The position numbers were made by a program, and so were the translations under genes. A stretch of DNA of 64,000 nt from Micractinium sp. NFX-FRZ (taxonomy: Eukaryota; Chlorophyta; Trebouxiophyceae; Chlorellales; Chlorellaceae), in assembly GCA_029339195.1 (NCBI GenBank), contig JAPTJF010000244.1:26295-90294 (forward strand), written 5' to 3'. The notes beneath the pieces are model-generated. The model did not search any database, was not told the origin of the DNA, and was given only the letters and a program-made list of their open reading frames with translations. Positions 1-9,854 of this stretch are shown in pieces (within the stretch, counting starts at the first letter, position 1; every line of letters starts with the position of its first letter).

Positions 1-723
1 CATAAGTTCGTCAGAGCGCGGGCGGTCACACAGCGGGTCTGTAGCACGGTCTGCCTGTGCATGTGCCATAAACCAACAAATGTGCAGGTGGGGCTGGCAC
101 AGCAGGTGACTGGACAGGGGGTGCACCTGCCGGCTATGCCGCTGGCAGTGTGGCTACGGACACCGGAGCCCTGCCTCCCGCTGCGGCTGCGCAGCCCTGC
201 CAGCCCGCTCCTTCCCTGTCCCGCAGGCGCTGCGCCCGGCATGTGCATTGATGCGAAGCAGGCTGCAAGCTGCCACAACGATGAGAAGGACAAAGAACCA
301 GCAACACAAGCAGGCGCTCGACATCGCACCTTGAGCTCTGGGATACCGCCAAACGCGTCTGTCTGCAGCTGAGCCACTTTCTGCTCCGGGGTCAGCCGGG
401 AGATCAGCGCCTCCACACGCGCCTTGGACGGAAGAGACGGGTCCAGCCAGGGGAACTGCGGCTGGGCAGCCGCAGCTGCAGCAGCATAGAAAAGGCGAAA
501 ATGACAGGCTGGGCGGCAGGCGGACTGCCGCCCGTGAAGCGGCCACTGCCGCCGCCTGGCGCCGCCGCCCGGGGTACCCGCGGCTGCCACCGGCGGTGTC
601 GACGCTACGTTCAGAGATGCGCAGGCAGTGCGCGCAGCCAAGGACCTCCCTTTCACCTCCAGTGCCGATCAGCACGGCGAGGCCGGCAGCGACGGCCAGG
701 AAGGAGAACACGGTGTGCTTCAT
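1..723 (-). CDS. Secreted glycoside hydrolase family 3 enzyme, 5' part (beta-xylosidase/glucosidase type)
   Basis: This is the N-terminal part of a GH3 glycosidase whose remainder lies beyond the left edge. Exon 1 (657-723) starts at an ATG and encodes a hydrophobic signal peptide beginning MKHTVFSFLAVAAGL. Exon 2 (330-475) joins in phase 1 and continues through an Ala/Gln stretch into FPWLDPSLPSKARVEALISR and then LTPEQKVAQLQ, the usual entry of plant and fungal GH3 beta-xylosidases and arabinofuranosidases. It ends LK before a GTGCGA donor (phase 0). No next exon is convincing between 1 and 329, so that stretch is probably intron. Family enzymes release terminal sugars from xylan- or glucan-type polymers, so a secreted cell-wall role is likely. 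The catalytic residues would be outside the window, so substrate cannot be judged. A direct 21-bp tandem repeat lies upstream of the start. Confidence 0.72.
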
Positions 724-1094
724 GTGCTGATCGACATTGGAATTGGGAGAGAAGCGACTTTCAAAGGACGGAGGAGTATCACGCGTCCCCAGTCGCGGCG
801 CCAAACAGCACGAAATGCTGGATCGCTGCCTATAGCAGCTTGAGAAATCCAAACTCAAGTCAATCAAGTCCAAACTCAAGTCAATCAAGGTATGCTCGGC
901 GTTGGAGGGCTGCGTGCGAGGGTGTTCACATTGAGGGTGGAACGCGGAGGAGACCCTTCGACAATCAAGGGCCCACTTGGCGTTAACAATGGTAATTGGA
1001 TTGAGCACAGCCGGTCACACAAGGATCCTCTTAGCCCTGCTGCCAGAGAACCCTGCCGCTGCCGCCGCCGCCGCCGCCCGCCCTGCGCTCGTCA
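724..1094. other. Intergenic: GH3 upstream region and OTU gene 3' flank
   Basis: No coding signal is supported here. It should hold the GH3 promoter and the 3'UTR of the OTU gene. The one structured element is a tandem pair of 21-bp units at 848-868 and 869-889. Confidence 0.5.
848..889. repeat. Two perfect 21-bp tandem units in the GH3 upstream region
   Basis: The unit starts TCCAAACTCAAG and is repeated exactly twice with no spacer, about 125 bp upstream of the GH3 start codon. It is AT-richer than its surroundings. It could be a duplicated regulatory site, but that is inference. Confidence 0.7.
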
Positions 1095-4000
1095 TCAGCC
1101 CACCAGCCCTGCCGCTGCCAAGTGGTGCGGGCTCTGGGGGAAGCCGTACTGCCGCTGATAGGTGCTGACCGCACGTGACAGCTGGCTGTGCTGCCGCCCA
1201 AAGCTGTGTCGCAGGCGGTCGCCGGTGTGCTGCCGCCTGCGTCGGCAAAGGGGCGGGATGGGGGAGGCGGGCACCGTTGTGCGCGAGGGCATGGCAGGCA
1301 CCTGATGTCAACAACTGGTTCCTCGGCATGCTCTGCCACACCATTGCGCCAAGAACGCATTGGGAGCGCCGTGACGCGCACTGACAGCGCAGGCTGGCAC
1401 GCATGAGGGCAGGCGGCAGGGCGCGCCCGCACCGCCCGCCGTGCCTTCCCCCCCGCCTTGCTGCACCCCCACCTGACTGCATTGTAGTGCACGGGTGCTA
1501 TGTACGTGAGGAAGCACTCGTGCTTGGGCCGTGTGGAGCGGGGCAGATAGCGCAGGAACCAGTTGCTCTCGTCTGAGGGAGGGGAGGGGAAAGCGGGCGC
1601 GGGGGTTATGTAGGAGGCGAGGCACCGGAAACCGGCGCACTCAACACAGGCAGGGGAGGGGCTGTGGGCGAGGAGCAAGTAGAGCGTACATGCCCAGACA
1701 TGTGCGCAGAGGATGGCTCGGTGGGAAGCATGGCGGCCTGCTGATGAGTGCACGCTGGCCCATCTGCGCTGCCCAAGCTGCATGCTGCCCCAGATCACCC
1801 ACACAAGCCCTCTCAATCACAGGAGGCGGGCGCCTCACCCGAGCTGATGACGTTGACCACAACCGCCAGCGCCTCGCAGCTCGCGCGCAGCGTCAGCTCG
1901 TCGCCCCACGTCCCATCCTGGCTCATCTGCCTGCGGGCGGGGGGAGGCAGGGGGCGCGGGTTGGCGGGGCCCTGCCGCTGGCTGCGCCAATGGGAGCCCT
2001 GCTGACTCGAACAACCATCCATGTGGCTCGCAGCCGCCATTTGAAGGCACCAAGTCAGCGCCAGGCATGCCACCCTCAAGGCAGGCTTGCCGCAGCATCT
2101 CTACTCCCAGAACAGGCCACAACAAGCCACACAGGCGGCCTGTGCATCACACTTGCAGCCACACAGGCGGCCTGCCAAGTACACTTGCACTTCCACACAA
2201 AGTGACACCGCACTCACGTCAGGTAGGCCCCCAGGTCCTCCCCTAGAAAGGCTTCAAAGTCATCGGGATGCTGCCGGATATACTGCACTGCCCGCCGCCG
2301 CACGTAGGCATGGTGCCGCTGCGTGCCTGCAAGCGCGGGGGGGGCGTAGGTTGAGGCAACGGAAGGCTGAGATTGTGTGGGAGGCGCGCCCACCAACCCC
2401 GTCACTGACCTGCCCACCAGACACTGTCTGGCAGACACTCAGCCGCAGCACCCCAGCACGCACCAGCCCGCCCCGCCCACCCACCATACAGGCCGTAGCT
2501 GACGGCTCGGAACTGGCAGTTGCCGTCCCCCTCCATGATGCAGTGCTCCAGCTTGAGCTTGAACAGCCGCCCCTGCCGGGTGTGAGGAGGTTTGGGAACA
2601 AGGGGTGGGGGTGAGCAGGCAGAGAGCAGAGCGGGAGGAGTGGAGGGCGGGGAGCGGCGCCGGTGGGTGCAAGCGGATGGGAGTGAGCAGGCAGAGAGCA
2701 GAGCGCGGGGGTGGGGAGAGCAGAGGGCGGTTGCCAGTTTCAGGAGGGGTTGCAAGCAGATGGAAGTAAGCAGGCAGAGAGCAGAGCGGAGGGGTGGGGA
2801 GGGCAGGGGGCTGTCGCTGGCGACGCTGGCAAAGAAGATGTTGTGTTCGCACCGCCAGCCACCGCTGCCCCGCCCGCCGCTGCCCCGACCAGCAGTGCCG
2901 CCAGCCCCGGCTGCCCCGCCTGGCGACTCTCCTCTGAAGCTGGGGTCTTGCAAGCAAGAAGCAGGCTGGGCTGGGCAGCAACGCGGGGAGGCCAGGTTGC
3001 GACTTGCCTGCAGCCGCCGCTCTGCCTTTTGCGTCTCCTCCCACTCCGACTCCCATCCCCAGTCCCCCGACGGGCCTGCTGCCACCGCTGCTGTCTGGCC
3101 CTCGGGTATCGAGGCCATTGGCTGGGGCAGGTGGGCGGAGCAGAGCGCACAGGGAGGTGTTGTTAGCAAAGAGCGTGCACGCTCATCGTGGCGCTGCACA
3201 TGGAGTGCATCTCAAGCAGTGCAGGCAGAGAGCAGCCCGCCGCGCCACCTGCCTGCACCTGCGCCTTCTCACGAGACAAAAACACACACACGTATGCACC
3301 CTCTACCTGCTGTGCCTGCATAACCACCTGCATCTGCTTGCGTGGCGGTTCCCAGCGCACATGCCGTGCACGCAAGAAAACGCAAGAAGACCCAGGCAGT
3401 TTCAGTGAAGCACCCACCTCAATCTGCTCCATCGCAATGGCCACCTCCAGCAGCTTCCGGCTGTCCGTCCACTGCAGCACCTCTGCACCACAGCACGCAC
3501 AGCAGCAAGAGGGCGGCAGGAAGGGGCAGTCACTCGAAGCAGCAGACGACTTCCTCTGCAGCTCCTCTGCAGCTCAGGCGCACAAGTGTTGAGGGCCACA
3601 GGAGGCGAGGTAGGCGTCGCTGCCAGCCCACTGCAGCACAGCTCCAGCAGCACATGAGGTAGAGGCAGCACGGGGAGGAGCAAAGGGAGGAGACGCGACT
3701 GAGTTGAGGCGCACGTTGGACAGCCCCATTGCAGTGCCTATGTGGCCCACAAGCAAGCAACAGAGGCCGCAGCGAGGTGTGCATGCGTCAGGCAAGCAAT
3801 CGCTCCCGTCAGCTGGCATCGGCAGCCAGCAGGCGGCACAAGTGCGGCGCGGCCCTCACCCCCAGACTGCTGCCGCTGCGCCGCTCCCGCTATGCTGTGC
3901 CGCCGCTCAAAGGTGCCCAGCACAGAGCCTGGCCGCTGCTCGACCTGGCTGGGACCCGGCTGGCTGCCCGACAGGCCAGACAAATTGACCGTGGCCTCGG

Positions 4001-4306
4001 CTGCCCAGTCGACGTCCAGGGGCGGCATGATGCCGGAAATGCGCCGCCGCAGGTCCTCAAACTGTGTGTGACAGGGGGCAGCAAGAGCTTTGGGCCCCAT
4101 TTGTTGCAAGGAATGGACGGATGCAATGGTTGCACTGTGTTAGACTGACGGGAGCCGGCGGGTGGGCGGCAGCTGCAGGCGGTGCTGCTGGCGCAGGCCG
4201 GTACACACGGGTGCCCACGCGGCCCCGCCGCGCCTGTCACCTGGCCCGGCTCGTCGCGTGCCACTGGCTCATCTCCGTCGACTCGCCCCCCGCCACAGCA
4301 GCTCAT
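1095..4306 (-). CDS. OTU-domain cysteine protease (putative deubiquitinase), 10 exons
   Basis: An OTU-family ubiquitin protease of 334 residues. Exons, 5' to 3': 4241-4306, 3860-4061, 3418-3482, 3307-3333 (9-codon mini-exon), 3008-3121, 2485-2572, 2218-2326, 1839-1930, 1473-1572, 1095-1236; all phases close. The catalytic Asp and Cys lie in MEGDGNCQFRAVSYGLYG (Asp174, Cys177), followed by the OTU-typical block with TWGDE and by the catalytic His in VHYNAV (His283). Family members remove ubiquitin in the nucleus or cytosol. The N-terminal ~150 residues are not recognised, and the last exon (46 residues after the His) is the least certain part. The exon ending at 3008 uses a GC donor (GCAAGT), which phase requires. 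The start at 4306 is the only Met in the first exon's frame that I could support. Confidence 0.82.
2605..2800. repeat. Minisatellite in an OTU-gene intron
   Basis: About three degenerate copies of a 70-85 bp unit, each with the core GTGAGCAGGCAGAGAGCAGA or a close variant, begin near 2611, 2682 and 2768. They lie in the intron between the exons 2485-2572 and 3008-3121. Confidence 0.65.
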
Positions 4307-5035
4307 TCTTTGCCCCCGACCTGACGATCTCTTCCCACGGCCGTGTGGTACAAACAAACGTGCGAGGCCGTCATCGGCTGATGTTCGCAGTGAGCACCAC
4401 GGAAGCCGGAGGGCTCCGTTAAGGTGGCAGCCTGCACGTCCCGCCTTGCTGGCGGCGCAGGCGCCGCCGCAGAGAAGCCCCCAGGCCCACCAGCCACAGG
4501 CTCATCTATTACAAAACAAAGCTCAGGTATATGGCACATGGAAGTGATGGAGTGAAACGCGACCAACAGCAGGATCGCTCAGCAGGGATGCTCGGCAGGA
4601 GTTAGCCAGGGGCGCAGGCAGGTGGCGGGCGGAATGGCAGGACGCACGCCCCAGTAAGGAGAGGCAGCTGGCGCAGCTGCGGGGTTGGTGGTTTCTCTAA
4701 AGCGGCTCTCGCAAATAAACGCGGGGAGTGCGGCAGGGTGATAGGATGCAAGCAAGGCAGGGCACACTCTTGACAGCTGAGCACTCTCGACAAAAGCTGC
4801 ACACTCAACAAGGGCTCGCTATGGGGGCACCCAAAAAGCTAGCGGCCAGGCAGGCGAGTCAGGAGGGGAGGTATCAAAGGGCATGCATTGGGTGCATCAT
4901 TGCAGTTCATAGAAAGTGGTGGGCTGTTCAAGCGCAAAAGTGTGTGTGGTGGCCCCGGGCCGTCACTTTGACCCCCGACGCCGGCAGCAGCCTCAGGCGC
5001 CGCTCAGATGGCAGACTGTGAGAGCACGGGCATCC
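4307..5035. other. Intergenic between OTU gene and the first small tandem gene
   Basis: No exon-like block, RNA gene or mobile element is visible. It should contain the OTU gene promoter and 5'UTR and the 3'UTR of the minus-strand gene ending at 5036. Confidence 0.4.
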
Positions 5036-5747
5036 TCAGGCCGAGGTGCCATCACCCACCGCCCCCTTGGTTTCTGCAGGGAAGAGTGAAGGAGGAGGGG
5101 AAGCTGCTCACAAAGGAGGCCCGTGCCGCGTGGGGAGGGCCGGAGGCAGGCAGGAATGCACGCAAAGCCCTCACTTTCAATACTCGTGATACAACTCATA
5201 ACTCTATTCCACTCTCACCCTGGGTGCTGTGCGTGAAGCTGGTGTGCGCGATCTGCCCGCCCTGCTTGGCCGGGGGCAGGCCGTTGTTGGAGGCGAAGGA
5301 CTGGCGGGGCTTGAGGGACGCAAAGTCGCGGCGGCGCAGCCTGCAGGCAATAGAGCGGGCGGGGGGAGGGCCAGCAAGAAACACACGGCATGTTGAAGGG
5401 CAAAGACGTCCAGAGATTTGGCTTGCAAGGTGTGTGAGGTTAACACGGTCTTGCACAAGGTGAAGCGGCATGTGCCGACGTCACGGCAAGTGTGTGCGCG
5501 GGCAGAGCTGAACCCACAGCACTCACAGCTCTGCGATCTGCCGAGCCTCCTCGCTGACAACGCGGGGCCGCAGCGGCGTCTTGGCAAAGTCATCAGCGTG
5601 GTCAGCGTCAGAGCGGCATGCACGCCGGGTTGCTTGCTGGCACGCCGCCGCGGAGGTGGAGAGCGCCGCCGCCGCTTGGCGGCAGGCACAGGCCAAGGCC
5701 GGCGCGGCTGCGAGGCCGCGCAGCATCGAAGTGCAGGACATCATCAT
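5036..5747 (-). CDS. Small unknown protein, possible organelle targeting, paralogue of the next gene
   Basis: A 126-residue protein from three exons: 5527-5747, 5219-5340 and 5036-5073, all in phase. The N-terminus (three Met codons, then a Ser/Ala/Arg-rich, acid-free stretch of about 45 residues) resembles a mitochondrial or plastid transit peptide. The core reads VVSEEARQIAELLRRRDFAS, split by a phase-2 intron inside the second Leu codon. The same core, with the intron at the homologous position, occurs in the gene at 6554-8202 (MSEEAKETAEILRRNDFGSM). The two are therefore tandem relatives. I do not recognise the family. The C-terminus (TKGAVGDGTSA) comes from a 12-codon last exon and is less secure. 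Confidence 0.55.
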
Positions 5748-6553
5748 CGGGCACGTGGGGCGCGCACGCGGCGTGTCGGGGGAGGGAACTTGAGCGACCG
5801 AGGGCTTGCCGACGGTGGGCTGCGTAGGTCAACTGAAGCAGATCGGCACGATGGCGCGAGAGAAGGTTTGGGTTGAAGACGAAGCGACCAAGCAAACGAT
5901 AAACCCACGGGGGCCCACGGGACAGCACCCACGCCTCGTTCACTGACAGGTGGCGGCACCCGGCGGCACCTGAAAGGCACATGCCAATGCACGCCAGCTG
6001 GGTGCTGGCACCTCCCTCCCGCCAGCGTGGGAGTGTTACAAAGATTGTTGTACACAAAATTCATGGTGGTATGTTTTGCTGCCTGCAGGCAGATGGGCTG
6101 CAGATGGGGCAGCATGCGCACGGTTGGGTGTATCACGGACGTGGCGCGGCGTGCTGTTGCTGGCACACCCAGTTCCCAAGCCATTGAAAGGGATCAACAA
6201 AACGTGCTCAACGGTGGCAACGTCTAGCGTGAAAAGACAGGGACATGCGGGGGGCACAAGCAGAACAAAGGGCAGGCGAGGTTGCAGAGTAAACGGGCGC
6301 ATTGCGCACGGGGCGGGACGGCAGTCCGCCAACGTGGGTGCTCAACACGCAACAGGGTGTGTATTTCTGGGGGACACAGGAGGCTGCATCAAGGGGGGAC
6401 ACTTAAGAGGGAGCACCTGCCGAGCTAGAGACAGGCGGCTGGCCAGGATTGGCGGGGCCGCGGGCCAGGACCCACGCAGACCCCGGGTGCGGCTTGGGGT
6501 TGGGACGCCACCTGTCGGGCGCCTTCTTCTTCACAAAGTTTGAAGTTCACACA
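5748..6553. other. Intergenic between the two small tandem genes
   Basis: About 800 bp without a supported exon. It should contain the promoter of the 5036-5747 gene and the 3'UTR of the 6554-8202 gene. A run reading NFVKKKAPDRWRPNPKP on the minus strand near 6480-6545 looks protein-like, but it lies beyond the upstream gene's stop and has no splice connection that I could find. Confidence 0.35.
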
Positions 6554-8202
6554 TCAGCTGGTCTGAGACATGGACACAACTCGGGTCTTGACAGCGTCTT
6601 TCACGTCCTTGTCATCGGCGCGTGCCGCGGTCTCGGGGCTTGCCTCCTCCTTGCCCTCCTGACGCAGCGTGGGCGGGGTAGGCGGGGTAGGGTGAGCATC
6701 AAGTCAGGCTTGGCACCAACGGCAAGCTGCTGGGAGAGAGGTTTAAGAGCACTCCCATATGAACCCTCCACTCAGCCAAAACTGCACTCGGCGACGGCAA
6801 GCGCTCTGCATTGGCAGCCGTGTCTCCATCAACGGCGGCCAGCCTGTCGCAGCTCGTCCCAGCCAACTGCAACCCCCACAGCACCCACAACTCAGCAAGT
6901 GAGCACACAACTCCAGCACGCGCTCCGTGGTGGCGTCCAGGTCAAAGGTGCCCTGCCGCAGCTCCTCCCGCCCATCCTCGCTCTGCATCAAGCGCTTGGA
7001 ACCTTCAGAGGGTGCCGGAGGGCATGGAGAGAGGAGGGGGAGGGGCCCGGGGCCCGGGGGGGGAAGAGGCGCACGCACCCGTCACGGCGCCATCATCCGA
7101 GGGAAGGCAGACACAGGGGAGGGGCAGGGCAGGGTGCAGGTTTGAGGGGCGGCGCGGGTGGGCAGTGCGGGACGTGGACGGGCGGGCATGGGTGGGCGGG
7201 GGTGGGGTGTGGGCGGTGGGCGGGTGGGGCCACTAGGCTGGGTGTGCATGTGAGCTGGTGCTGGTGCAACGTGCAGGTGCAAGCAACACGGACCTGAAAG
7301 CAGCCCCTTGAAAGGCAGGCGATGTTAGAGGGGCGTGCAGGGCAGAGGCATGGGCGGGGCAGGGGCCGGGGCGGAGCAGGGGCAGCATACCATGGGCAGC
7401 ACACATGAACAAGCAAGGGGGCCGCCAGGTGGATCGACAAAACATGGTTGCTCACCCTTCTCCACAAGCTCCTGCGACGCCACGTCAGCGCTCTGCTTGT
7501 CGGCCGCTGCCCACGTGGCGCTGCTGTGCATGCTGCGCTGCCCCGCAGCAGCCTGGGCACCCACTGCCGGCTTGCGCTTCATGCTGCCGAAGTCGTTGCG
7601 CCGCAGGCTGCAGGGGAGGGAGGGTGCTGCTGAGTTGACACCTACTGAACAAAGCGGTTGAGTTAGGGCCGGTGCTGATGGGTGTGAGATTGCGGCGCCA
7701 GGGTATCACTGCATGCCGTGTGCCTACAGCCCGATGCCATCAATCGCTGCCCTCCTCACGTGCCCACCCACCACCTGCCAACTCGCCTGCCTTCCCCGGC
7801 CCCGCCCCCTCAACCCCTCTGCGCAAGCACCTTTGCCCGCTCCTTTTCCTCCTCGCTCATCCTTCGCCTGCGCCGTCCCTCCCGTCCGCCCCAGCAACCA
7901 CGGCGGGGCACACACCCCACGAGGAATCCCAAATCCCACCATTTGCACCTTGGCCAAAACACCAACCCCCAGCTAAACAGAAAGCAGCTCACATCTCCGC
8001 CGTCTCCTTTGCCTCCTCGCTCATCTCCCGCTTGCCCTTGCAGTTGGACCGGAAGATAAAGGCGTCCTCCGGGTCGGACTTGCCCACGCTCTTCTTGCTG
8101 GCGGGGGCAGGGGCCTGCACGCAAGCGGGGGGGCAGGGAGGGAAACCTAAAACCAGGAGGGGGAGCCCCTGAAAATTTGCTCTGGGTGTCGAAGTTGCCC
8201 AT
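6554..8202 (-). CDS. Unknown protein, tandem paralogue of the 5036-5747 gene
   Basis: Supported blocks on the minus strand: an exon ending at 7993 with DPEDAFIFRSNCKGKREMSE and then EAKETAEI; exon 7456-7607, beginning LRRNDFGSMKRKPAV and joined in phase 2; an exon starting at 7002 with GSKRLMQSEDGREELRQ (phase 1); and a final exon ending at 6554 that encodes an acidic, Lys-rich tail finishing VVSMSQTS. The first exon probably begins at the ATG at 8200-8202 (MGNFDTQSKF). Its join to the next exon and the donor near 6905-6915 are unresolved. The SEEA..AE.LRR.DF core is shared with the neighbour and split at the same place. No known family was recognised and no transit peptide is obvious here. 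Confidence 0.5.
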
Positions 8203-9146
8203 ACTTCTTGTTTGGCGGGGGCCTGCAGAAAGAGAGGAAGACGAGGCCGGGCCAGGCAAGGGACGGGGCGAGCGCGAGGGACCGGCCGTTGTGCGGCGAG
8301 CAGCAGGCGGGTGGCGAGCAGGCCAAAGTTGAGTGGCTGTGCGCAGGACAGTAGATGTTGAAATGTGGAGGGAGGGGCAGCACGGTGGCAACGTTAATTA
8401 ATGAGGGTTTAATCTACGCCGACGCACGTGGCGAGCCCTCAGCGAGCCCTGCGGGGCCCGCTGGCGGGCGGCAGGGGCAAAATCCTCTGGTGCGCCCATT
8501 TCGCGCACAAACTCGCCTTGCTAGCGGCCGAGGTAGTGGACAGTGCCACAGAGCCCTGCAGGCGGGCTCCGACAGCCGCGCAGGCGCTCAGCAGCGCGGA
8601 GGAGCGCAATGGACCCGCGCAGAGAGACAGCATAGCTGCGGTGCTCTTGGTTCCGGGCTCTTATGGTGAACACGGTGCGGAAGGGAAAGGGGGAGGAGCA
8701 AGCTGACTTCTGGGCGCCATGTCAGGCGTGCTGCGATTTGCTTTCGCCGCCGCCTTGAACCGGGTAAATTCACCCACGGGTGGACACCCTGGCATAGTGC
8801 TGCGATTTGGCAATGCCCGCAGGGTGAGCCTCAAAGTGGATGCACTGGTTTCGTACGTTCACAACTCCCAGAGCTTCCTGGCTATGCATGCTGCAAAGTT
8901 GCCGAACAGAGGTGAGCTGGGAGCGAGAGTATCTTGCAGCTTCATCACAGCTGCCTGCGTGGTGCTAGCCGCTGGATGCAGGGCTAAGTGGGGCTGCCCA
9001 GTCAGTCCCCCACACTCACAACACAAGGCACCACCAATTGGTCTTCAGAACAGCTCCTCCCAGAACCTGATTGCTCAGAACCTGAGAATTCTGCCTCCAC
9101 TCCTGCGCCTGCCGCCGCCCTCCCACAACACCCTTGGACAGGAGCC
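8203..9146. other. Intergenic between divergent genes
   Basis: This region separates the minus-strand gene starting at 8202 from the plus-strand ORF at 9147. A plus-strand ORF starts at 8719 (MSGVLRFAFAAALNRV) and meets a GTGAGC donor-like site near 8912, so an upstream exon of the 9147 gene is possible. No phase or homology evidence supports it. Confidence 0.35.
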
Positions 9147-9419
9147 ATGTCAGCCCCCCAGAACCTGAAGGGCGTGGATCAGCGGGTGGGGGACGTGCGC
9201 CGAGGCCTGGAAGACGAGCCATTGGGTGGCGCCGATGCTTTGGCCAAACACTCCATGACTCTCCCGGGCCTGGGCGCCGCCGCCCCTGGCGCCGGCAGCG
9301 CTGTTTCCGAGACGGCGGCTGCAGCTGGCAGCGCGGTGCTGACGGCGGCAGGTGCTGTGGCCGGTGCAGCCAAGAACGCGGTTGAGACGATGACGGGTGG
9401 CGAGGGGCAGCAGCGCTGA
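9147..9419 (+). CDS. Small Ala-rich hydrophilic protein (90 aa), unknown
   Basis: A single-exon ORF with a clear start in the context GGAGCCATGTC. The N-terminal third is charged (SAPQNLKGVDQRVGDVRRGL). The C-terminal half is an Ala/Gly/Thr-rich, probably helical segment in which AVSETAAAAGSAVLTAAGAV resembles the low-complexity amphipathic repeats of LEA-like or thylakoid-associated small stress proteins. That likeness is compositional only. There is no signal peptide. Codon use and composition match the neighbours. An intron-containing 5' extension cannot be excluded because the frame stays open upstream to 8988. Confidence 0.5.
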   Translation: MSAPQNLKGVDQRVGDVRRGLEDEPLGGADALAKHSMTLPGLGAAAPGAGSAVSETAAAAGSAVLTAAGAVAGAAKNAVETMTGGEGQQR

Positions 9420-9854
9420 ATGGCAGCTACTACTGCCTCGGGAGCTGCGGTTGCTAACTGCCCGGGCCCTGCCCTCCCTGGCCGAGGGGGTGCAAGCGTG
9501 CCAGATTTGACAAGGGCACTGTTCAAACGCACATGCTGTCGATCCATGGATTCATTAATTTCTGGAACAAATTGGATGATGGTGATAAATGGGTTGTTGA
9601 GGTGTAAAAAAGAGCGGCGCGGAAAAGACTGACCCTGTGCAGGCGCAGCTCAAACAGGCAACAGCAACTGCTGGGGGCAGCGCCATGCCACTCTGGTCGG
9701 CCACCAGCCGCCACCTCAGCCGCCGCTCATGCTGCGGCTGCCAGCTGCCGCCTCGGCCCAGCACCCCAGTTCCGCAGTTCCTGCCAGCGGCAGCCCCCCT
9801 TGCTGCCTCTCATTTCCTCTTATGCCCTCTCCTCTCCTCTCCTCTCCTCTCCTC
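9420..9854. other. 3' flanks of convergent genes
   Basis: This spans from the stop of the Ala-rich ORF to the stop of the MRS2 gene. It has no coding signal. It includes an AT-richer stretch at about 9550-9610 and a CTCCT pentamer tract at 9827-9854 directly 3' of the MRS2 stop codon. Confidence 0.45.
9827..9854. repeat. (CCTCT)n pentamer tract in MRS2 3' flank
   Basis: A perfect run of about five and a half CCTCT/CTCCT units adjoins the MRS2 stop codon (9855-9857 on the minus strand). In the transcript it is a purine (AGGAG) tract. Confidence 0.8.

Noticed and set aside
154..1008. Long minus-strand ORF of 284 codons over the GH3 region
   Set aside because: It reads the GH3 signal-peptide exon and then runs through intron 1. 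The two true exons in different frames explain the coding signal.
1031..1816. 261-codon minus ORF
   Set aside because: It contains the OTU His exon but continues through a GTGGGG donor into intron. The phase-2 join to the exon at 1236 is better.
2592..3323. 243-codon plus ORF, Arg/Glu/Ala-rich
   Set aside because: It is antisense to the OTU exons and the intronic minisatellite, and its composition is that of a repeat shadow.
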